Part shown: in pieces, positions 38,834-48,795 of the stretch
Layout of the letters: every line of letters begins with the position of its first letter
How positions within the stretch are numbered: the first letter of the stretch is position 1
From: Kocuria salsicia
GTDB lineage: Bacteria; Actinomycetota; Actinomycetes; Actinomycetales; Micrococcaceae
Direction of reading: 5' to 3'
Assembly (NCBI RefSeq): GCF_007681555.1
Contig: NZ_VELE01000002.1
Coordinates: 124,001 to 188,000, forward strand
DNA length: 64,000 bases
The notes under the pieces: model-generated
Databases searched by the model: none
What the model was told of the DNA's origin: nothing
The model's input: the letters and a program-made list of their open reading frames with translations, nothing else
Made by a program: the position numbers and the translations under genes

Positions 38834-40357
38834 ATGAGCGTGTACACACAGCCCGGCAAGGACGGCTCGGTCGTCACCTTCAAGCCCCGCTACGAGCACT
38901 TCATCGGAGGCCAGTGGGTGGCGCCGGTCAAGGGTCAGTACTTCGAGGACGTCACCCCGGTCACGGGCCAGGCGTTCACAGAGGTCGGGCGCGGAACCGC
39001 GGAGGACATCGAGGCCGCGCTGGACGCGGCCTGGGCCGCCGCACCGTCGTGGAACGCCTCCACGCCCACGCAGCGCGCGCTCATGCTCAACAAGATCGCG
39101 GACCGCATGGAGGAGAACCTCGAGCTGATCGCCGTCGCCGAGACCTGGGACAACGGCAAGCCGGTCCGCGAGACCCTCAACGCGGACATCCCCCTGGCCA
39201 TCGACCACTTCCGGTACTTCGCCGGTGCGATCCGCGCGCAGGAGGGCCATCTCTCGCAGCTGGACGAGGACACCGTGGCGTACCACTTCCATGAGCCCCT
39301 CGGTGTCGTCGGCCAGATCATCCCCTGGAACTTCCCCATCCTCATGGCCGTGTGGAAGCTCGCCCCGGCGCTGGCCGCCGGCAACTGCGTGGTGCTCAAG
39401 CCCGCCGAGCAGACTCCCGCCTCGATCCTCGTGCTGATGGAGCTGATCCAGGACCTCGTCCCGGACGGCGTGGTCAACATCGTCAACGGCTTCGGCGTCG
39501 AGTGCGGCAAGCCGCTCGCGTCCAACAAGCGCATCCGCAAGATCGCGTTCACCGGTGAGACCACCACGGGCCGACTCATCATGCAGTACGCGTCCGAGAA
39601 CATCATCCCGGTCACCCTGGAACTCGGCGGCAAGTCGCCCAACATCTTCTTCGAGGACGTCGCCCAGCAGAAGGACGGCTTCTACGACAAGGCGCTGGAA
39701 GGCTTCGCGTTCTTCGCTCTGAACTCCGGCGAGGTCTGCACGTGCCCGTCCCGCGCCCTGATTCAGGAGTCCATCTACGACCAGTTCCTCGCGGACGGCA
39801 TCGACCGCGTGTCCAAGATCGTGGCGGGCAACCCCCTGGACACCGACACCATGATCGGCGCGCAGGCCTCCACCGACCAGCTGGAGAAGATCCTGTCCTA
39901 CCTCGACATCGGCAAGAAGGAGGGGGCGAAGGTGCTCATCGGCGGCGAGCGCGCGGAGCTCGAGGGCGACCTCGCCGGCGGCTACTACGTGCAGCCCACC
40001 GTGTTCGAGGGCACCAACAACATGCGCATCTTCCAGGAGGAGATCTTCGGGCCGGTGCTCTCGGTGGCGAAGTTCGGCTCGTACGACGACGCCATCTCGA
40101 TCGCCAACGACACCCTCTACGGTCTGGGCGCCGGTGTGTGGGCTCGTAGCGGCAACACCGCCTACCGCGCAGGCAGGGCCATCCAGTCCGGCCGCGTGTG
40201 GGTGAACCAGTACCACAGCTACCCGGCGCACTCGGCATTCGGCGGGTACAAGTCATCCGGCATCGGCCGCGAGAACCACCTGATGATGCTGGACCACTAC
40301 CAGCAGACGAAGAACATGCTCGTGAGCTACACCGAGTCGCCGCAGGGCTTCTTCTAA
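38834..40357 (+). CDS. NAD-dependent aldehyde dehydrogenase (acetaldehyde type)
   Basis: A 507-residue aldehyde dehydrogenase. Motifs: cofactor region [20 protein letters not shown] with [11 protein letters not shown], catalytic Glu in [12 protein letters not shown], catalytic Cys in [13 protein letters not shown], and [10 protein letters not shown]. The paired cysteines (CTC) and its close similarity in pattern to ExaC/AldB-type enzymes suggest acetaldehyde as substrate, as does the DUF779 gene that follows it. TAGGAT about 40 nt before the ATG is a likely -10 element; a longer GTG-started form (13 extra residues) overlaps that box and is less likely. Confidence 0.92.
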   Translation: MSVYTQPGKDGSVVTFKPRYEHFIGGQWVAPVKGQYFEDVTPVTGQAFTEVGRGTAEDIEAALDAAWAAAPSWNASTPTQRALMLNKIADRMEENLELIAVAETWDNGKPVRETLNADIPLAIDHFRYFAGAIRAQEGHLSQLDEDTVAYHFHEPLGVVGQIIPWNFPILMAVWKLAPALAAGNCVVLKPAEQTPASILVLMELIQDLVPDGVVNIVNGFGVECGKPLASNKRIRKIAFTGETTTGRLIMQYASENIIPVTLELGGKSPNIFFEDVAQQKDGFYDKALEGFAFFALNSGEVCTCPSRALIQESIYDQFLADGIDRVSKIVAGNPLDTDTMIGAQASTDQLEKILSYLDIGKKEGAKVLIGGERAELEGDLAGGYYVQPTVFEGTNNMRIFQEEIFGPVLSVAKFGSYDDAISIANDTLYGLGAGVWARSGNTAYRAGRAIQSGRVWVNQYHSYPAHSAFGGYKSSGIGRENHLMMLDHYQQTKNMLVSYTESPQGFF

Positions 40358-40445
40358 ACCCCACTGAGACAGCGGTTAGACCCGGGGCGGTGTCCACACA
40401 GTGCCCGCCCCGGGTCGTCGTCCCGGCGTCCCTGGACGGTCCGGG

Positions 40446-40559
40446 TCAGGGCGAGAAGGTCAGCAACGCCAGCATGAGGCCCGAGGCGACGAGGAGATTG
40501 CCGACCAGCGCCACGTAGCGGCGAGCCCGTCCGCCGCAGGCGGAACAATTGCCAGCCAT
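40446..40559 (-). CDS. 37-residue membrane protein with CxxC motif
   Basis: Antisense in the gap between the aldehyde dehydrogenase and DUF779 genes. It reads MAGNCSACGGRARR then one hydrophobic helix, VGNLLVASGLMLALLTFSP. The N-terminal Cys-x-x-Cys-Gly-Gly resembles half a zinc ribbon. GGGGGAAGAG precedes the ATG. Too short for confident assignment; the clean Cys motif, basic residues and single helix make it look like a real microprotein. Confidence 0.45.
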   Translation of the reverse strand: MAGNCSACGGRARRYVALVGNLLVASGLMLALLTFSP

Positions 40560-40648
40560 CTCTTCCCCCGGCCGCACCTCCACGACCATGCTGGGGGCAC
40601 ACGCGATGCGCCCCATGGGGCGTCCCCGACCACGAACAGAGGCCGCAC

Positions 40649-41149
40649 ATGAGCATCGGAGCACAGACCACCGCGTCGGTTCCCGCCGGACCCGAAAACG
40701 GGCCCCATGGCGAGCAGGAGTCCGCGGTCGAGTTCCCGCCCGGGATCGACGTGGCCCTCACCGCCACCGCCACCGTGGCCGGGGAGACGGAGTCGCGGGT
40801 GGGGTTCACCCCGGCCGCCGTGGAGCTGATGCGACAGCTGTGGGAGAGCCACGGGGCGCTCATGTTCCACCAGTCCGGTGGGTGTTGCGACGGGTCCGCT
40901 CCCATGTGCTTCCCGGCGGGCGAGTTCCGCACCGGGGATTCGGACGTCCTGCTCGGCGTTGCCGATCTCACGGCACAGGACGGATCCGCGCTGGGCCCGG
41001 TGGAGTTCTGGATCTCCGCCGAGCAGTTCGAGGCGTGGCGCCGCACCCGTCTGGTGATTGACGCGGTCCCGGGCCGGGGCTCCGGATTTTCCCTGGAGAC
41101 CCCCACGGGCAAGCGCTTCCTCACGCGCAGCGAACTGTGCTCCGTCTAG
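40649..41149 (+). CDS. DUF779-family protein
   Basis: A 166-residue protein. The C-terminal 115 residues are the DUF779 domain: HGALMFHQSGGCCDGSAPMC with a conserved Cys pair, GDSDVLLG, and FWISAEQFEAWR. These genes are repeatedly found next to acetaldehyde dehydrogenases of the ExaC/AldB type, as here, and are thought to support or regulate that activity; the mechanism is not known. The N-terminal 45 residues are variable. Start is uncertain; an internal start near GIDVAL is possible. Confidence 0.85.
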   Translation: MSIGAQTTASVPAGPENGPHGEQESAVEFPPGIDVALTATATVAGETESRVGFTPAAVELMRQLWESHGALMFHQSGGCCDGSAPMCFPAGEFRTGDSDVLLGVADLTAQDGSALGPVEFWISAEQFEAWRRTRLVIDAVPGRGSGFSLETPTGKRFLTRSELCSV

Positions 41150-41156
41150 GACACAC

Positions 41157-41778
41157 ATGGCGGTGACCTGGGACCATCCGGCGTTCGGAGATCCCTTTCT
41201 CGGCACGCGTGGAGCTGGCACACGCCGAGGTTCAGTTCCTTGCGCGTAACACGCACGCGGACGCCCTGCGGGTCAAGGGCTACGCCACGGACCCCCGACT
41301 GCTCCACCCATGCGGGCACAGCACAGACGTTGACGTTCTCGTGGGTCCCCGGCTCGTGGCGCGGCTGACGGTCCTCCGTACGGGCCAGAGGAACCACGAT
41401 GCGCTGCACGGCCCCTGGAACCTCGGCCCCCGACGTGAGCAACTGTGTGAGCAGCAGGCGAGAGGCCACGGCCAGCAGGTCCAGAAGGGATGTCGCCCCC
41501 GGCCACGAGAAGCATCACAACGATGCGGGTTTTCATGGGCCGGGGTGCCTGGGTCGATGCGGGGCGGAGATCCCGGAGGGCTCCCCCACATCCTGCGCCC
41601 TGCACTCTCAGCCATGCCCCACCTGCTCTTCGACTGCCACGGCACCGTGGCCCGCTCCCCCGCCGTGCCGGACGAGGGCGTCCGAGACCCCCACCTGCGC
41701 GGCATCCACGCCGCACGGGCCACGGTGCAGCGCCTGGAGCGCGACGTCGCCACCATCCTCCCGCTGCTGGCACCGTGA
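41157..41778 (+). pseudogene. Relic of an uncharacterised nucleotidyltransferase-like gene
   Basis: One frame begins MAVTWDHPAFGDPFLGTR, then a shift at about 41208 gives VELAHAEVQFLARNTHADAL, followed by VKGYATDPRLLHPCGHSTDV and DVLVGPRLVARL. The pattern KGYAT...GHSTDVDVLV resembles the active-site strand of the uncharacterised nucleotidyltransferase family found in polysaccharide clusters, with the paired Asp residues. Downstream coding quality drops, but a short coherent piece, IHAARATVQRLERDVATILP, remains before a stop at 41778. Between are frameshifts and probably a deletion. Assignment is tentative. Confidence 0.45.
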
Positions 41779-41870
41779 GTAGCCCGAAGACCGCCCCCGT
41801 GAAGCCGGGGAAGAAGATGCGCCACGGCGCGGCCCGACGAGGCGGCCGCCTGGTTCGGTGGTCTCACGGC

Positions 41871-43565
41871 TCAGTACGCCGCGTCACGGGTGAGCACGGC
41901 CCTGACGGTCTTCAGCACGATGATGGCGTCCCCCGCAAGGGACCAGTTCTCCACGTAGGCCAGGTCTGGGCACACGCTCTCGTCCGCGGAGAAGGAGGAG
42001 CGTTCACTCACCTGCCACGGCCCGGTGATCCCCGGCTTCACAGTCAGCCGGGGCTGGTGGTTCTCCGGCAGTTGCGCCACCCCGCTCGCGAGCTGGGGGC
42101 GCGGACCCACCACGGCCATGTCCCCGCGCAGCACGTTGAGCAGCTGGGGCAGCTCGTCCACGGACCAGCTGCGCAGCACACGGCCCACGGGCGTCACGCG
42201 CGGGTCGTTGTGCAGCGTGAGGAGAGACCCGTGGCCCTGGTTGTCCGCACGCAGCCCCGTGACCTCGACCTCCGCGCCCACGCGCATGGAGCGGAACTTG
42301 TACATCGTGAACGCCGCGCCGTCGATCCCCACGCGCTGCTGCCGGTAGAGCACGGGCCCGCCGTCCTGCAGCTTGACCGCGAGCGCCGCGAGCACGAGCA
42401 GAGGGGAGCAGAGCAGCCCCCCGAGCACCGCGACCACCAGGTCGAAGCCGCGTTTGAGCACGTACTTGGCACCCGTGAGCCGAGGGGCGTCCACGGTTGT
42501 CAGCGGCAGGCCCGCCACGGGGCGCCAGTGGATGCGGGGACCCACCACGTCGGTCAGGCGGCTGGTCAGCACGAGGCGCACGTCCGAGCCCTCGAGCTGC
42601 AAGGAGAGGGAGCGCAGGAACTGGCGGTCGGTGTCGGCGTCGTCGGCCACGATCACGGTGCGCAACCCGGTCTCGTCGAGCACCTCCTGGGTGCCTTCCC
42701 ACGAGCCCAGGTTGCGCAGCACCGTGCCGTCCATCAGCTGGATCTGATCGGGAGCGTCCGGCTCCGCGCAGAGCACGGCGGCCACCCGGTAGCCCGCCGC
42801 GGGGATCCGGGCGATGTGCCCGGCCGTCCACGTGACCGTCGGTGTGGAGCCGATCAGCAGCGCGTGCTCCATCATGGTTCCGGCGGCCCTCCGGCTCACG
42901 AGCACCTGCCGCAGCAGCCAGCGCCCCAGGATGAGCAGCCCGAACCCCAGCGGCAGCGCGAGCGCCAGGAAGCCGCGGGCCACATCCAGCTGGAAGACCA
43001 CGGCGGCCAGGGACAGCCCGCCCAACAGCACGAATGTGGCATTCGCCACCACCCGGTACTCGACGTCGCCGAAGCCCAGGTGGTGGCGCGAGTACGCTCT
43101 GCGCACGGCGAGCGCCGCGATCCACGCGAGCCCAATGAACGCGGAGATCGCGGGGCAGCTCAGCCACGGCGCACCCACCACCGTGGCGGTGTTCGCGCGC
43201 CCGAAGCGCAGCCCGGTGGCCACGCCCATCGCCGCGCCCACCGCGAGCAGGTCGCACAGCAGCGCCGCGGCCCGGTAGGGCACCCACCACGGGGTGCCGA
43301 GCGGACCGTGTACGGGTGCCGGTTCTGCGATGTCGCGCACCAGCCCGGGGCGGTGGGCGGGGGCGACGTCGCCCGCGGGCGGCCCTGCCCCGGCAGGCTC
43401 CTGGCGCGCCGTTCCCGGGACCAGCGTGTGCGCGGCACCGGGTGCCAGCTGAGAAGACGCCCCGGATGCCGCCCGGGCAAGCGCCTCGGGAGCCGAACGC
43501 GCCTCCGTCTCGGGCGACACTGATGCCTGGGGAGACGCCTGATGCGTTCCACCGCGTACGTGCAC
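41871..43565 (-). CDS. Exopolysaccharide biosynthesis polyprenyl glycosylphosphotransferase
   Basis: A 564-residue initiating enzyme that moves a sugar-1-phosphate onto undecaprenyl phosphate at the membrane. After an Ala/Pro-rich N-terminus (1-95) come four to five transmembrane helices, a CoA-binding-like domain (HALLIGSTPTVTWTAGHIAR), then a membrane anchor (KRGFDLVVAVLGGLLCSPLL). The catalytic sugar-transferase domain follows, with YRQQRVGIDG, TMYKFRSMRV, DELPQLLNVLRGDMAVVGPR and PGITGPWQVSER. All motifs are intact. It sits alone among broken polysaccharide genes. Confidence 0.9.
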   Translation of the reverse strand: MHVRGGTHQASPQASVSPETEARSAPEALARAASGASSQLAPGAAHTLVPGTARQEPAGAGPPAGDVAPAHRPGLVRDIAEPAPVHGPLGTPWWVPYRAAALLCDLLAVGAAMGVATGLRFGRANTATVVGAPWLSCPAISAFIGLAWIAALAVRRAYSRHHLGFGDVEYRVVANATFVLLGGLSLAAVVFQLDVARGFLALALPLGFGLLILGRWLLRQVLVSRRAAGTMMEHALLIGSTPTVTWTAGHIARIPAAGYRVAAVLCAEPDAPDQIQLMDGTVLRNLGSWEGTQEVLDETGLRTVIVADDADTDRQFLRSLSLQLEGSDVRLVLTSRLTDVVGPRIHWRPVAGLPLTTVDAPRLTGAKYVLKRGFDLVVAVLGGLLCSPLLVLAALAVKLQDGGPVLYRQQRVGIDGAAFTMYKFRSMRVGAEVEVTGLRADNQGHGSLLTLHNDPRVTPVGRVLRSWSVDELPQLLNVLRGDMAVVGPRPQLASGVAQLPENHQPRLTVKPGITGPWQVSERSSFSADESVCPDLAYVENWSLAGDAIIVLKTVRAVLTRDAAY

Positions 43566-43569
43566 CAGC

Positions 43570-43580
43570 GATCACCTCCT
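43570..43580 (-). promoter_or_regulatory. Extended Shine-Dalgarno of the sugar transferase gene
   Basis: On the minus strand AGGAGGTGATC, a match along the whole anti-SD tail of 16S rRNA, lies 4 nt before the GTG. This fixes the GTG start and contrasts with the many genes here without any ribosome-binding site. Confidence 0.85.
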
Positions 43581-43751
43581 GCCCCGGAATTTCTCGCGTC
43601 ATCGTAGCAAGATGCATGCGTCTGCGTGGATTCGTCCCCAAGTCAGAGGCGCATGCGGGACTCGTCGCGGACTGACTCGCGCGGGCAGATCCCACCCCCG
43701 ACCGGCCGCGATCCGGCTGAGCGGCTCCATGGAAAGGCGACCGATGCATCC

Positions 43752-44590
43752 ATGTGCGACGCGTCACAGGCCGTGCGACTGAGCGTCAGGGGCACGGGCA
43801 TGGACGTGACGCTGGCCGGGGCCCTCGGACCCTTCTGGGCCGAGCGCAGGCACGGGAAAGACCACCGTCGCCGCGACCCTCGGGCGCGCTCTGGAGTACC
43901 TGGCCAACGACACGGTGCGCGTGGACCCGAGTGACCTGCGCGCCCCTGTCCGAAGCCGCTGTCGGTCGTCACGCGCAAGGGCGGCTCCCAACGGCAGGTC
44001 GCCCCCGGGGACCTCGGCCTGCGGCCGGTCACCAGGCAGGTGCGGCTGGGCTCGTTCGTCCTGGTGGAGCGGCAGACGACGGATGCCGCAGATCCTGCCC
44101 CCCGCCGGACTCAGCGAAACCCTGCCCCTGGTGGTCGCGCTGTCGAGCCTCGCGCCCAGCATCTCCGCGCTGCCCTCGGTGCCCGCACCGCTGAGCACCC
44201 TCGTGCGGACGGTCGCCGGGTGCGCGGGGTGCGGGCCGCACGCTACCGGTAGGTCGACGACGTTGCCGCCCTCCTCACGGGCCCCGCCACCGCACCGCTG
44301 CCGCCCCGCCCGCTCCCCGGCCCCTCGGTCGAGGACGCGCCCTCCCGGACTGAGAATCAGGAGTCCTCCGTGCTTGCAGTCCACAGACACGGAACCCTGA
44401 TCCGCACCCTGCCGGACCAGCTGCCCCCGCTCCGTCCACGAACTGGCCGCTGCACTGAGGGAGGAGCACGGCGAGGACCCCCGGGCGGAGGAGTTCACAC
44501 GTCGCAGCATCCGCAGCCTGGTGCAGCTGGGTGTCCTGCGCTCGGACGAGGACCGCGCGGCGCAATCAGGGACGGACCGAACCGATGCGA
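43752..44590 (+). pseudogene. Decayed P-loop kinase-like gene with PqqD-like C-terminus
   Basis: Frames must be changed several times to read it. First CDASQAVRLSVRGTGMDVTL with AGALGPFW; then GTGKTTVAATLGRALEYLAN (Walker A) and VRVDPSDLRAP; then KPLSVVTRKGGSQRQVAPGD and RPVTRQVRLGSFVLVERQ. After those come LSETLPLVVALSSLAPSISA, then SSVLAVHRHGTLIRTLPDQL, and finally VHELAAALREEHGEDPRAEE with RRSIRSLVQLGVL, resembling a PqqD winged helix. Sequence expected before Walker A is absent, implying a deletion. Genes combining an HPr-kinase-like fold and a PqqD domain occur in exopolysaccharide clusters. Confidence 0.6.
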
Positions 44591-44668
44591 GCGGGCAACG
44601 GATGGCGCTGACCGGAGTGGATGGAACATGCGCGGGCGCAACCGATCCTGCCGCCGTACAGTTGCAGC

Positions 44669-45322
44669 GTGGAACCTTCCCTGATCCTCGCCTCCCAGTC
44701 CCCGGCCCGCGCGGGCCTGTTGCGCAGGGCCGCCATCCCGTTCGACGCAGTCGTCTCCCACGTGGACGAGGACGCCCTGGTTCGCGCCGAGGGGCCGTTC
44801 ACGCCGGCGGAGACCGCGCTGCGCCTGGCCCGCGCCAAGGCGGAGGCCGTCGCCCAGCTGCCGCAGGCGCAGGGCCGCCTGGTGCTCGGCTGCGACTCCG
44901 TGTTCGAGCTGGACGGGGAGTCGTACGGGAAGCCGTACGAACCGGACGTCGCGCTCAAGCGCATCACCGCCATGAGCGGGCGGGCGGGCACGCTGCACAC
45001 CGGCCACTGGCTGGTGGACGCCCACGACGACGCGGCCCACCCGGCCGGACACGGGGCCCTGAGCTCGGCGACCGTTCACTTCGCGCAGATGTCCCCCGAG
45101 GAGATCCGGGACTACGTGGGCACCGGAGAACCACTGCAGGTGGCCGGCTCCTTCACGCTGGACGGGCGCGGATCCGTGTTCGTGGAACGCGTGGAGGGGG
45201 ACCCGAACGCGGTGGTCGGACTGAGCCTGTCCACGCTGCGGGCACTGCTGCGCGACGCGGGCGTGTGCGTCACCACGTGGTGGGACGCCCAGCCGGAGGG
45301 CGCACAGCACAGCGCGCAATGA
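44669..45322 (+). CDS. maf: Maf-family nucleoside triphosphate pyrophosphatase
   Basis: A 217-residue house-cleaning enzyme that hydrolyses non-canonical nucleoside triphosphates. Family motifs: ILASQSPARAGLLRRAAIPF at the N-terminus, SHVDEDAL, LGCDSVFELDGESYGKP with the catalytic Asp, and a Lys in KPYEPDVALKRI. In other actinobacteria maf sits between accE and accA3; here the accE side is separated by about 12.9 kb. TACAGT ends 6 nt before the GTG, which supports this start and a leaderless mRNA. Confidence 0.9.
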   Translation: MEPSLILASQSPARAGLLRRAAIPFDAVVSHVDEDALVRAEGPFTPAETALRLARAKAEAVAQLPQAQGRLVLGCDSVFELDGESYGKPYEPDVALKRITAMSGRAGTLHTGHWLVDAHDDAAHPAGHGALSSATVHFAQMSPEEIRDYVGTGEPLQVAGSFTLDGRGSVFVERVEGDPNAVVGLSLSTLRALLRDAGVCVTTWWDAQPEGAQHSAQ

Positions 45323-45426
45323 TTTGTAGAACTTCTACAGTTCACGCGGTTCTCGGCGCCGACACTTAGGCGTTCCCCCCGGCGGGGCACTAATCTTTCG
45401 GAGAGATGTCGACAAGGAGTTATCAC

Positions 45427-47244
45427 GTGACCACCACCTCGCGGCAGCACGAAGAGGCCGCCACCGCACCCCGTCCGCTCACCAAGGTCCTGGTGGCCAA
45501 CCGTGGGGAGATCGCGGTCCGTGTCATCCGCGCCGCGCGTGACGAGGGCATCGCCTCGGTGGCCGTGTACGCGGACCCGGACCGGGACGCCCTGCATGTG
45601 CGCATGGCGGACGAGGCCTACGCCCTCGGTGGCACCACCGCCGCGGACTCCTACCTGCAGATCGACAAGATCCTCGACGCCGCCGCCCGCTCCGGCGCGG
45701 ACGCCGTCCATCCCGGCTACGGGTTCCTCTCCGAGAACGCGGACTTCGCGGCGGCCGTGCTCAACGCCGGTCTCACGTGGATCGGCCCTCCCCCGGCGGC
45801 CATCCGCCAGCTGGGGGACAAGGTGGCCGCCCGCCACATCGCGGAGAAGGTCAACGCCCCGCAGGTGCCCGGCACCGCGGACCCCGTGACGAGCGCCCAG
45901 GAGGTCCTGGACTTCGCGGACGAGCACGGCCTGCCCATCGCCATCAAGGCGGCCTTCGGCGGCGGCGGACGCGGCATCAAGGTCGTGCGCGAACGCGAGG
46001 CCATCCCGGAGCTGTACGAGTCCGCCGTGCGCGAAGCGACCGCGGCGTTCGGCCGCGGTGAGTGCTTCGTCGAACGCTTCCTGGACGCACCCCGCCACGT
46101 GGAGACCCAGTGCCTCGCGGACCAGTTCGGCAACGTCGTCGTCGTCTCAACCCGCGACTGCTCGCTGCAGCGCCGCAATCAGAAGCTCGTGGAAGAGGCT
46201 CCGGCACCGTTCCTCACGGACGAGCAGAACCAGCGTCTCTACGAGTCCTCCAAGGCCATCCTGCGCGAGGCCGGGTACCAGGGCGCGGGCACGTGCGAGT
46301 TCCTCGTGGGCCAGGACGGCACCATCTCCTTCCTGGAGGTCAACACGCGCCTGCAGGTGGAGCACCCCGTCTCGGAGGAGGTCTCCGGACTGGACTTGGT
46401 GCGCGAGCAGTTCCGCATCGCCCGCGGCGAGGCGCTCGGCTACGAGGACCCCGAGATCCGCGGCCACAGCTTCGAGTTCCGCATCAACGGCGAGGACGCC
46501 GGGCGCAACTTCATGCCCTCCCCCGGCACGCTCACCACGTTCACCATGCCCTCCGGGCCCGGGGTGCGCGTGGACTCTGGTGTGGAGGCCGGAGAGACGG
46601 TGGGCGGCAGCTTCGACTCCATGCTCGCCAAGCTCATCGTCACGGGCGCGAACCGCACCCAGGCCCTGGAGCGCTCCCGCCGTGCCCTGCAGGAGCTGAG
46701 CATCGAGGGCATGCCCACGGTGGTCCCGTTCCACCGTGCCGTCGTCTCCGATCCGGCCTTCGCCACCCCTGAAGGCACCCCGTTCACCGTGCACACCCGC
46801 TGGATCGAGACCGAGTTCGACAACCAGATCGAACCCTTCAGCGCTGCCCCCGAGCCCTCGGAGGAGGAGCCGGAGCGGCAGAGCATCGTGGTGGAGGTGG
46901 GCGGCAAGCGCCTGGAGGTGACCGTCCCGCAGCAGCTCGCGGGCCCCCGCTCGGCCGCCCCCACCGCGCAGAGCAAGCAGCGCAAGCAGCGGGCCACGCG
47001 TGGTTCGGCCGCGGCCCGCGGTGCATCCGGGGACTCACTGACCTCACCCATGCAGGGCACCATCGTGAAGATCGCCGTGTCCAACGGGGATGAGGTCTCC
47101 GAGGGCGATCTGATCGTGGTGCTCGAGGCCATGAAGATGGAGCAGCCCCTCACGGCGCACAAGTCCGGGGTCGTCAAGGACCTGGACGTCTCGCAGGGGG
47201 ACACCGTCTCCGCCGGGACCGTGCTCGCCTCCATCACGGGCTGA
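45427..47244 (+). CDS. accA3: Acyl-CoA carboxylase alpha subunit: biotin carboxylase and carrier (AccA3-like)
   Basis: A 605-residue subunit that carboxylates its own biotin using ATP and bicarbonate, then feeds AccD-type subunits. Domains: biotin carboxylase N-terminal ([19 protein letters not shown]), ATP-grasp with [33 protein letters not shown], and a C-terminal carrier domain with the biotinylated lysine in [16 protein letters not shown] lies 7 nt before the GTG, which I prefer over an ATG seven codons upstream. TAATCT at about 45391 is a likely -10 box. Substrate of BirA at 28 kb. Confidence 0.94.
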   Translation: MTTTSRQHEEAATAPRPLTKVLVANRGEIAVRVIRAARDEGIASVAVYADPDRDALHVRMADEAYALGGTTAADSYLQIDKILDAAARSGADAVHPGYGFLSENADFAAAVLNAGLTWIGPPPAAIRQLGDKVAARHIAEKVNAPQVPGTADPVTSAQEVLDFADEHGLPIAIKAAFGGGGRGIKVVREREAIPELYESAVREATAAFGRGECFVERFLDAPRHVETQCLADQFGNVVVVSTRDCSLQRRNQKLVEEAPAPFLTDEQNQRLYESSKAILREAGYQGAGTCEFLVGQDGTISFLEVNTRLQVEHPVSEEVSGLDLVREQFRIARGEALGYEDPEIRGHSFEFRINGEDAGRNFMPSPGTLTTFTMPSGPGVRVDSGVEAGETVGGSFDSMLAKLIVTGANRTQALERSRRALQELSIEGMPTVVPFHRAVVSDPAFATPEGTPFTVHTRWIETEFDNQIEPFSAAPEPSEEEPERQSIVVEVGGKRLEVTVPQQLAGPRSAAPTAQSKQRKQRATRGSAAARGASGDSLTSPMQGTIVKIAVSNGDEVSEGDLIVVLEAMKMEQPLTAHKSGVVKDLDVSQGDTVSAGTVLASITG

Positions 47245-47376
47245 GCGGATAGGGGCAGCGCGACGACGCCGCCGCGGTCAAGACGGCGTCTCAGAATGTG
47301 AACTCCCCAGTTCACGATGTGGTATCCGGCGCTCTATCTTGAAGACATTCAGACCACCTGTCCTGTGAGGTTCACC

Positions 47377-48780
47377 ATGTCTTCGCCCGTGTCCACCGTG
47401 GACCCCGGTTCTGCAGCGCAACGCCCCGCCGTTCCGCGCAGCCGCGTGATCCTGGCCTCCCTCGTGGGGACCACGATCGAGTTCTACGACTTCTACGTCT
47501 ACGCCACCGCCGCCGTGGCCGTCTTCCCCGCCCTGTTCTTCACGGGCGAGAACGACACCGCCAAGCTGCTGGCCTCCATGGCCACGTTCGCCGCCGCGTT
47601 CTTCGGCCGCCCCATCGGTTCTGTGATCTTCGGGCACTACGGTGATCGCATCGGACGCAAGGCCACCCTGATCGGCGCGCTGCTGACCATGGGTGTGGCC
47701 ACGTTCCTGATCGGCATGCTGCCCACCTTCTACCAGATCGGCATCTGGGCGCCTCTGATCCTCACGATCCTGCGCTTCTGCCAGGGTCTGGGCCTGGGTG
47801 GCGAGTGGTCCGGCGCATCCCTGCTGGCCACCGAGTACGCGGAGGAGGGCAAGCGCGCGCGGGCCGCCATGTGGCCGCAGCTCGGGGCCCCGTTCGGGTT
47901 CATCCTGGCCAACGGCTTCTTCCTGCTGCTGACCGTGGCCATGCAGTTCGGCACCGCCGGTCACGAGCTCGGCGCGAACCACCCGTTCCTGGTGTGGGGC
48001 TGGCGCATCCCGTTCCTGGCCTCCGTGGTCATGGTCCTTCTGGGTCTGTGGGTGCGCGTCAAGCTCGAGGAGACCCCCGTGTTCCAGCGGGCGGAGCAGC
48101 AGGGTGAGAAGGTGAAGGCCCCGGTCATCGACGTCTTCAAGACCTCGTGGGTGCAGATCGTCCAGGGCACGTTCATCATGCTGGCCACCTACGTGCTCTT
48201 CTACCTGATGACCGCGTGGATCCTCTCCTACGGCATCGGCAAGCCCGCCGCCGGGGGGCTGGGCGTGCAGTACCGCACGTTCCTGATCCTGCAGCTGCTC
48301 GCGGTGCTTCTCTTCGCGGCCATGGTCCCGGTCTCCGGCTGGCTCGCGGACCGCTTCGGACGCCGTTCCTCCCAGCTGGTGATCACCTCCGCCATCCTGC
48401 TCTTCGGCCTGAGCTTCGGGCTGATCATGGACCCGGCGCACGTGGGCACGGGCACGGACGCGTCCCTGCCGCGCATCCTGTTCTTCCTCACACTCGGCAT
48501 GACGCTGATGGGCCTGACCTTCGGCTCGATGTCCGCGATCCTGCCGGAGCTGTTCCCCACCAACGTGCGCTACACCGGTTCTGGCATCGCGTACAACGTG
48601 GCCTCCATCCTGGGCGCGGCCATCACCCCGTACATCGCGGTGATGCTCAACTCCTCGTACGGGGTGGGCTCGGTGGGCCTGTACCTGTCCTTCGCGGCGG
48701 TCATCACGCTCGTGGCCCTGTGGTTCTCCCCGGAGACCCGCCACGTGGACATGTACGCCGTGGGCACCCCCACGCCGTAG
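47377..48780 (+). CDS. MHS-family MFS transporter
   Basis: A 467-residue, 12-helix metabolite:H+ symporter of the ShiA/ProP-like branch. Signatures: GTTIEFYDFYVYATAAV at helix 1, FGHYGDRIGRKATLIG in loop 2-3, RFCQGLGLGGEWSGASLL at helix 4-5, and GWLADRFGRRSSQL in loop 8-9. The substrate, for example shikimate, proline, citrate or betaine, cannot be predicted. It is the intact counterpart of the broken transporter at 33.4-34.5 kb. Followed by a perfect 25-bp hairpin. Confidence 0.9.
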   Translation: MSSPVSTVDPGSAAQRPAVPRSRVILASLVGTTIEFYDFYVYATAAVAVFPALFFTGENDTAKLLASMATFAAAFFGRPIGSVIFGHYGDRIGRKATLIGALLTMGVATFLIGMLPTFYQIGIWAPLILTILRFCQGLGLGGEWSGASLLATEYAEEGKRARAAMWPQLGAPFGFILANGFFLLLTVAMQFGTAGHELGANHPFLVWGWRIPFLASVVMVLLGLWVRVKLEETPVFQRAEQQGEKVKAPVIDVFKTSWVQIVQGTFIMLATYVLFYLMTAWILSYGIGKPAAGGLGVQYRTFLILQLLAVLLFAAMVPVSGWLADRFGRRSSQLVITSAILLFGLSFGLIMDPAHVGTGTDASLPRILFFLTLGMTLMGLTFGSMSAILPELFPTNVRYTGSGIAYNVASILGAAITPYIAVMLNSSYGVGSVGLYLSFAAVITLVALWFSPETRHVDMYAVGTPTP

Positions 48781-48795
48781 GGCCGCTTTCCCTCG

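Noticed and set aside
41273-41867. Overlapping minus-strand frames of 166 and 195 codons
   Set aside because: Both are Arg/Pro-rich without domains. The plus-strand nucleotidyltransferase-like pieces are a better account of this stretch.
43764-44510. A 248-codon minus-strand frame in the gap between the sugar transferase and maf
   Set aside because: No motif; the plus strand of the same DNA reads as a P-loop/PqqD-like relic with several recognisable blocks.
44521-45369. A 282-codon frame overlapping maf in another phase
   Set aside because: It continues the end of the PqqD-like relic out of frame across maf, with an Arg/Gly-rich product. maf itself has all family motifs.
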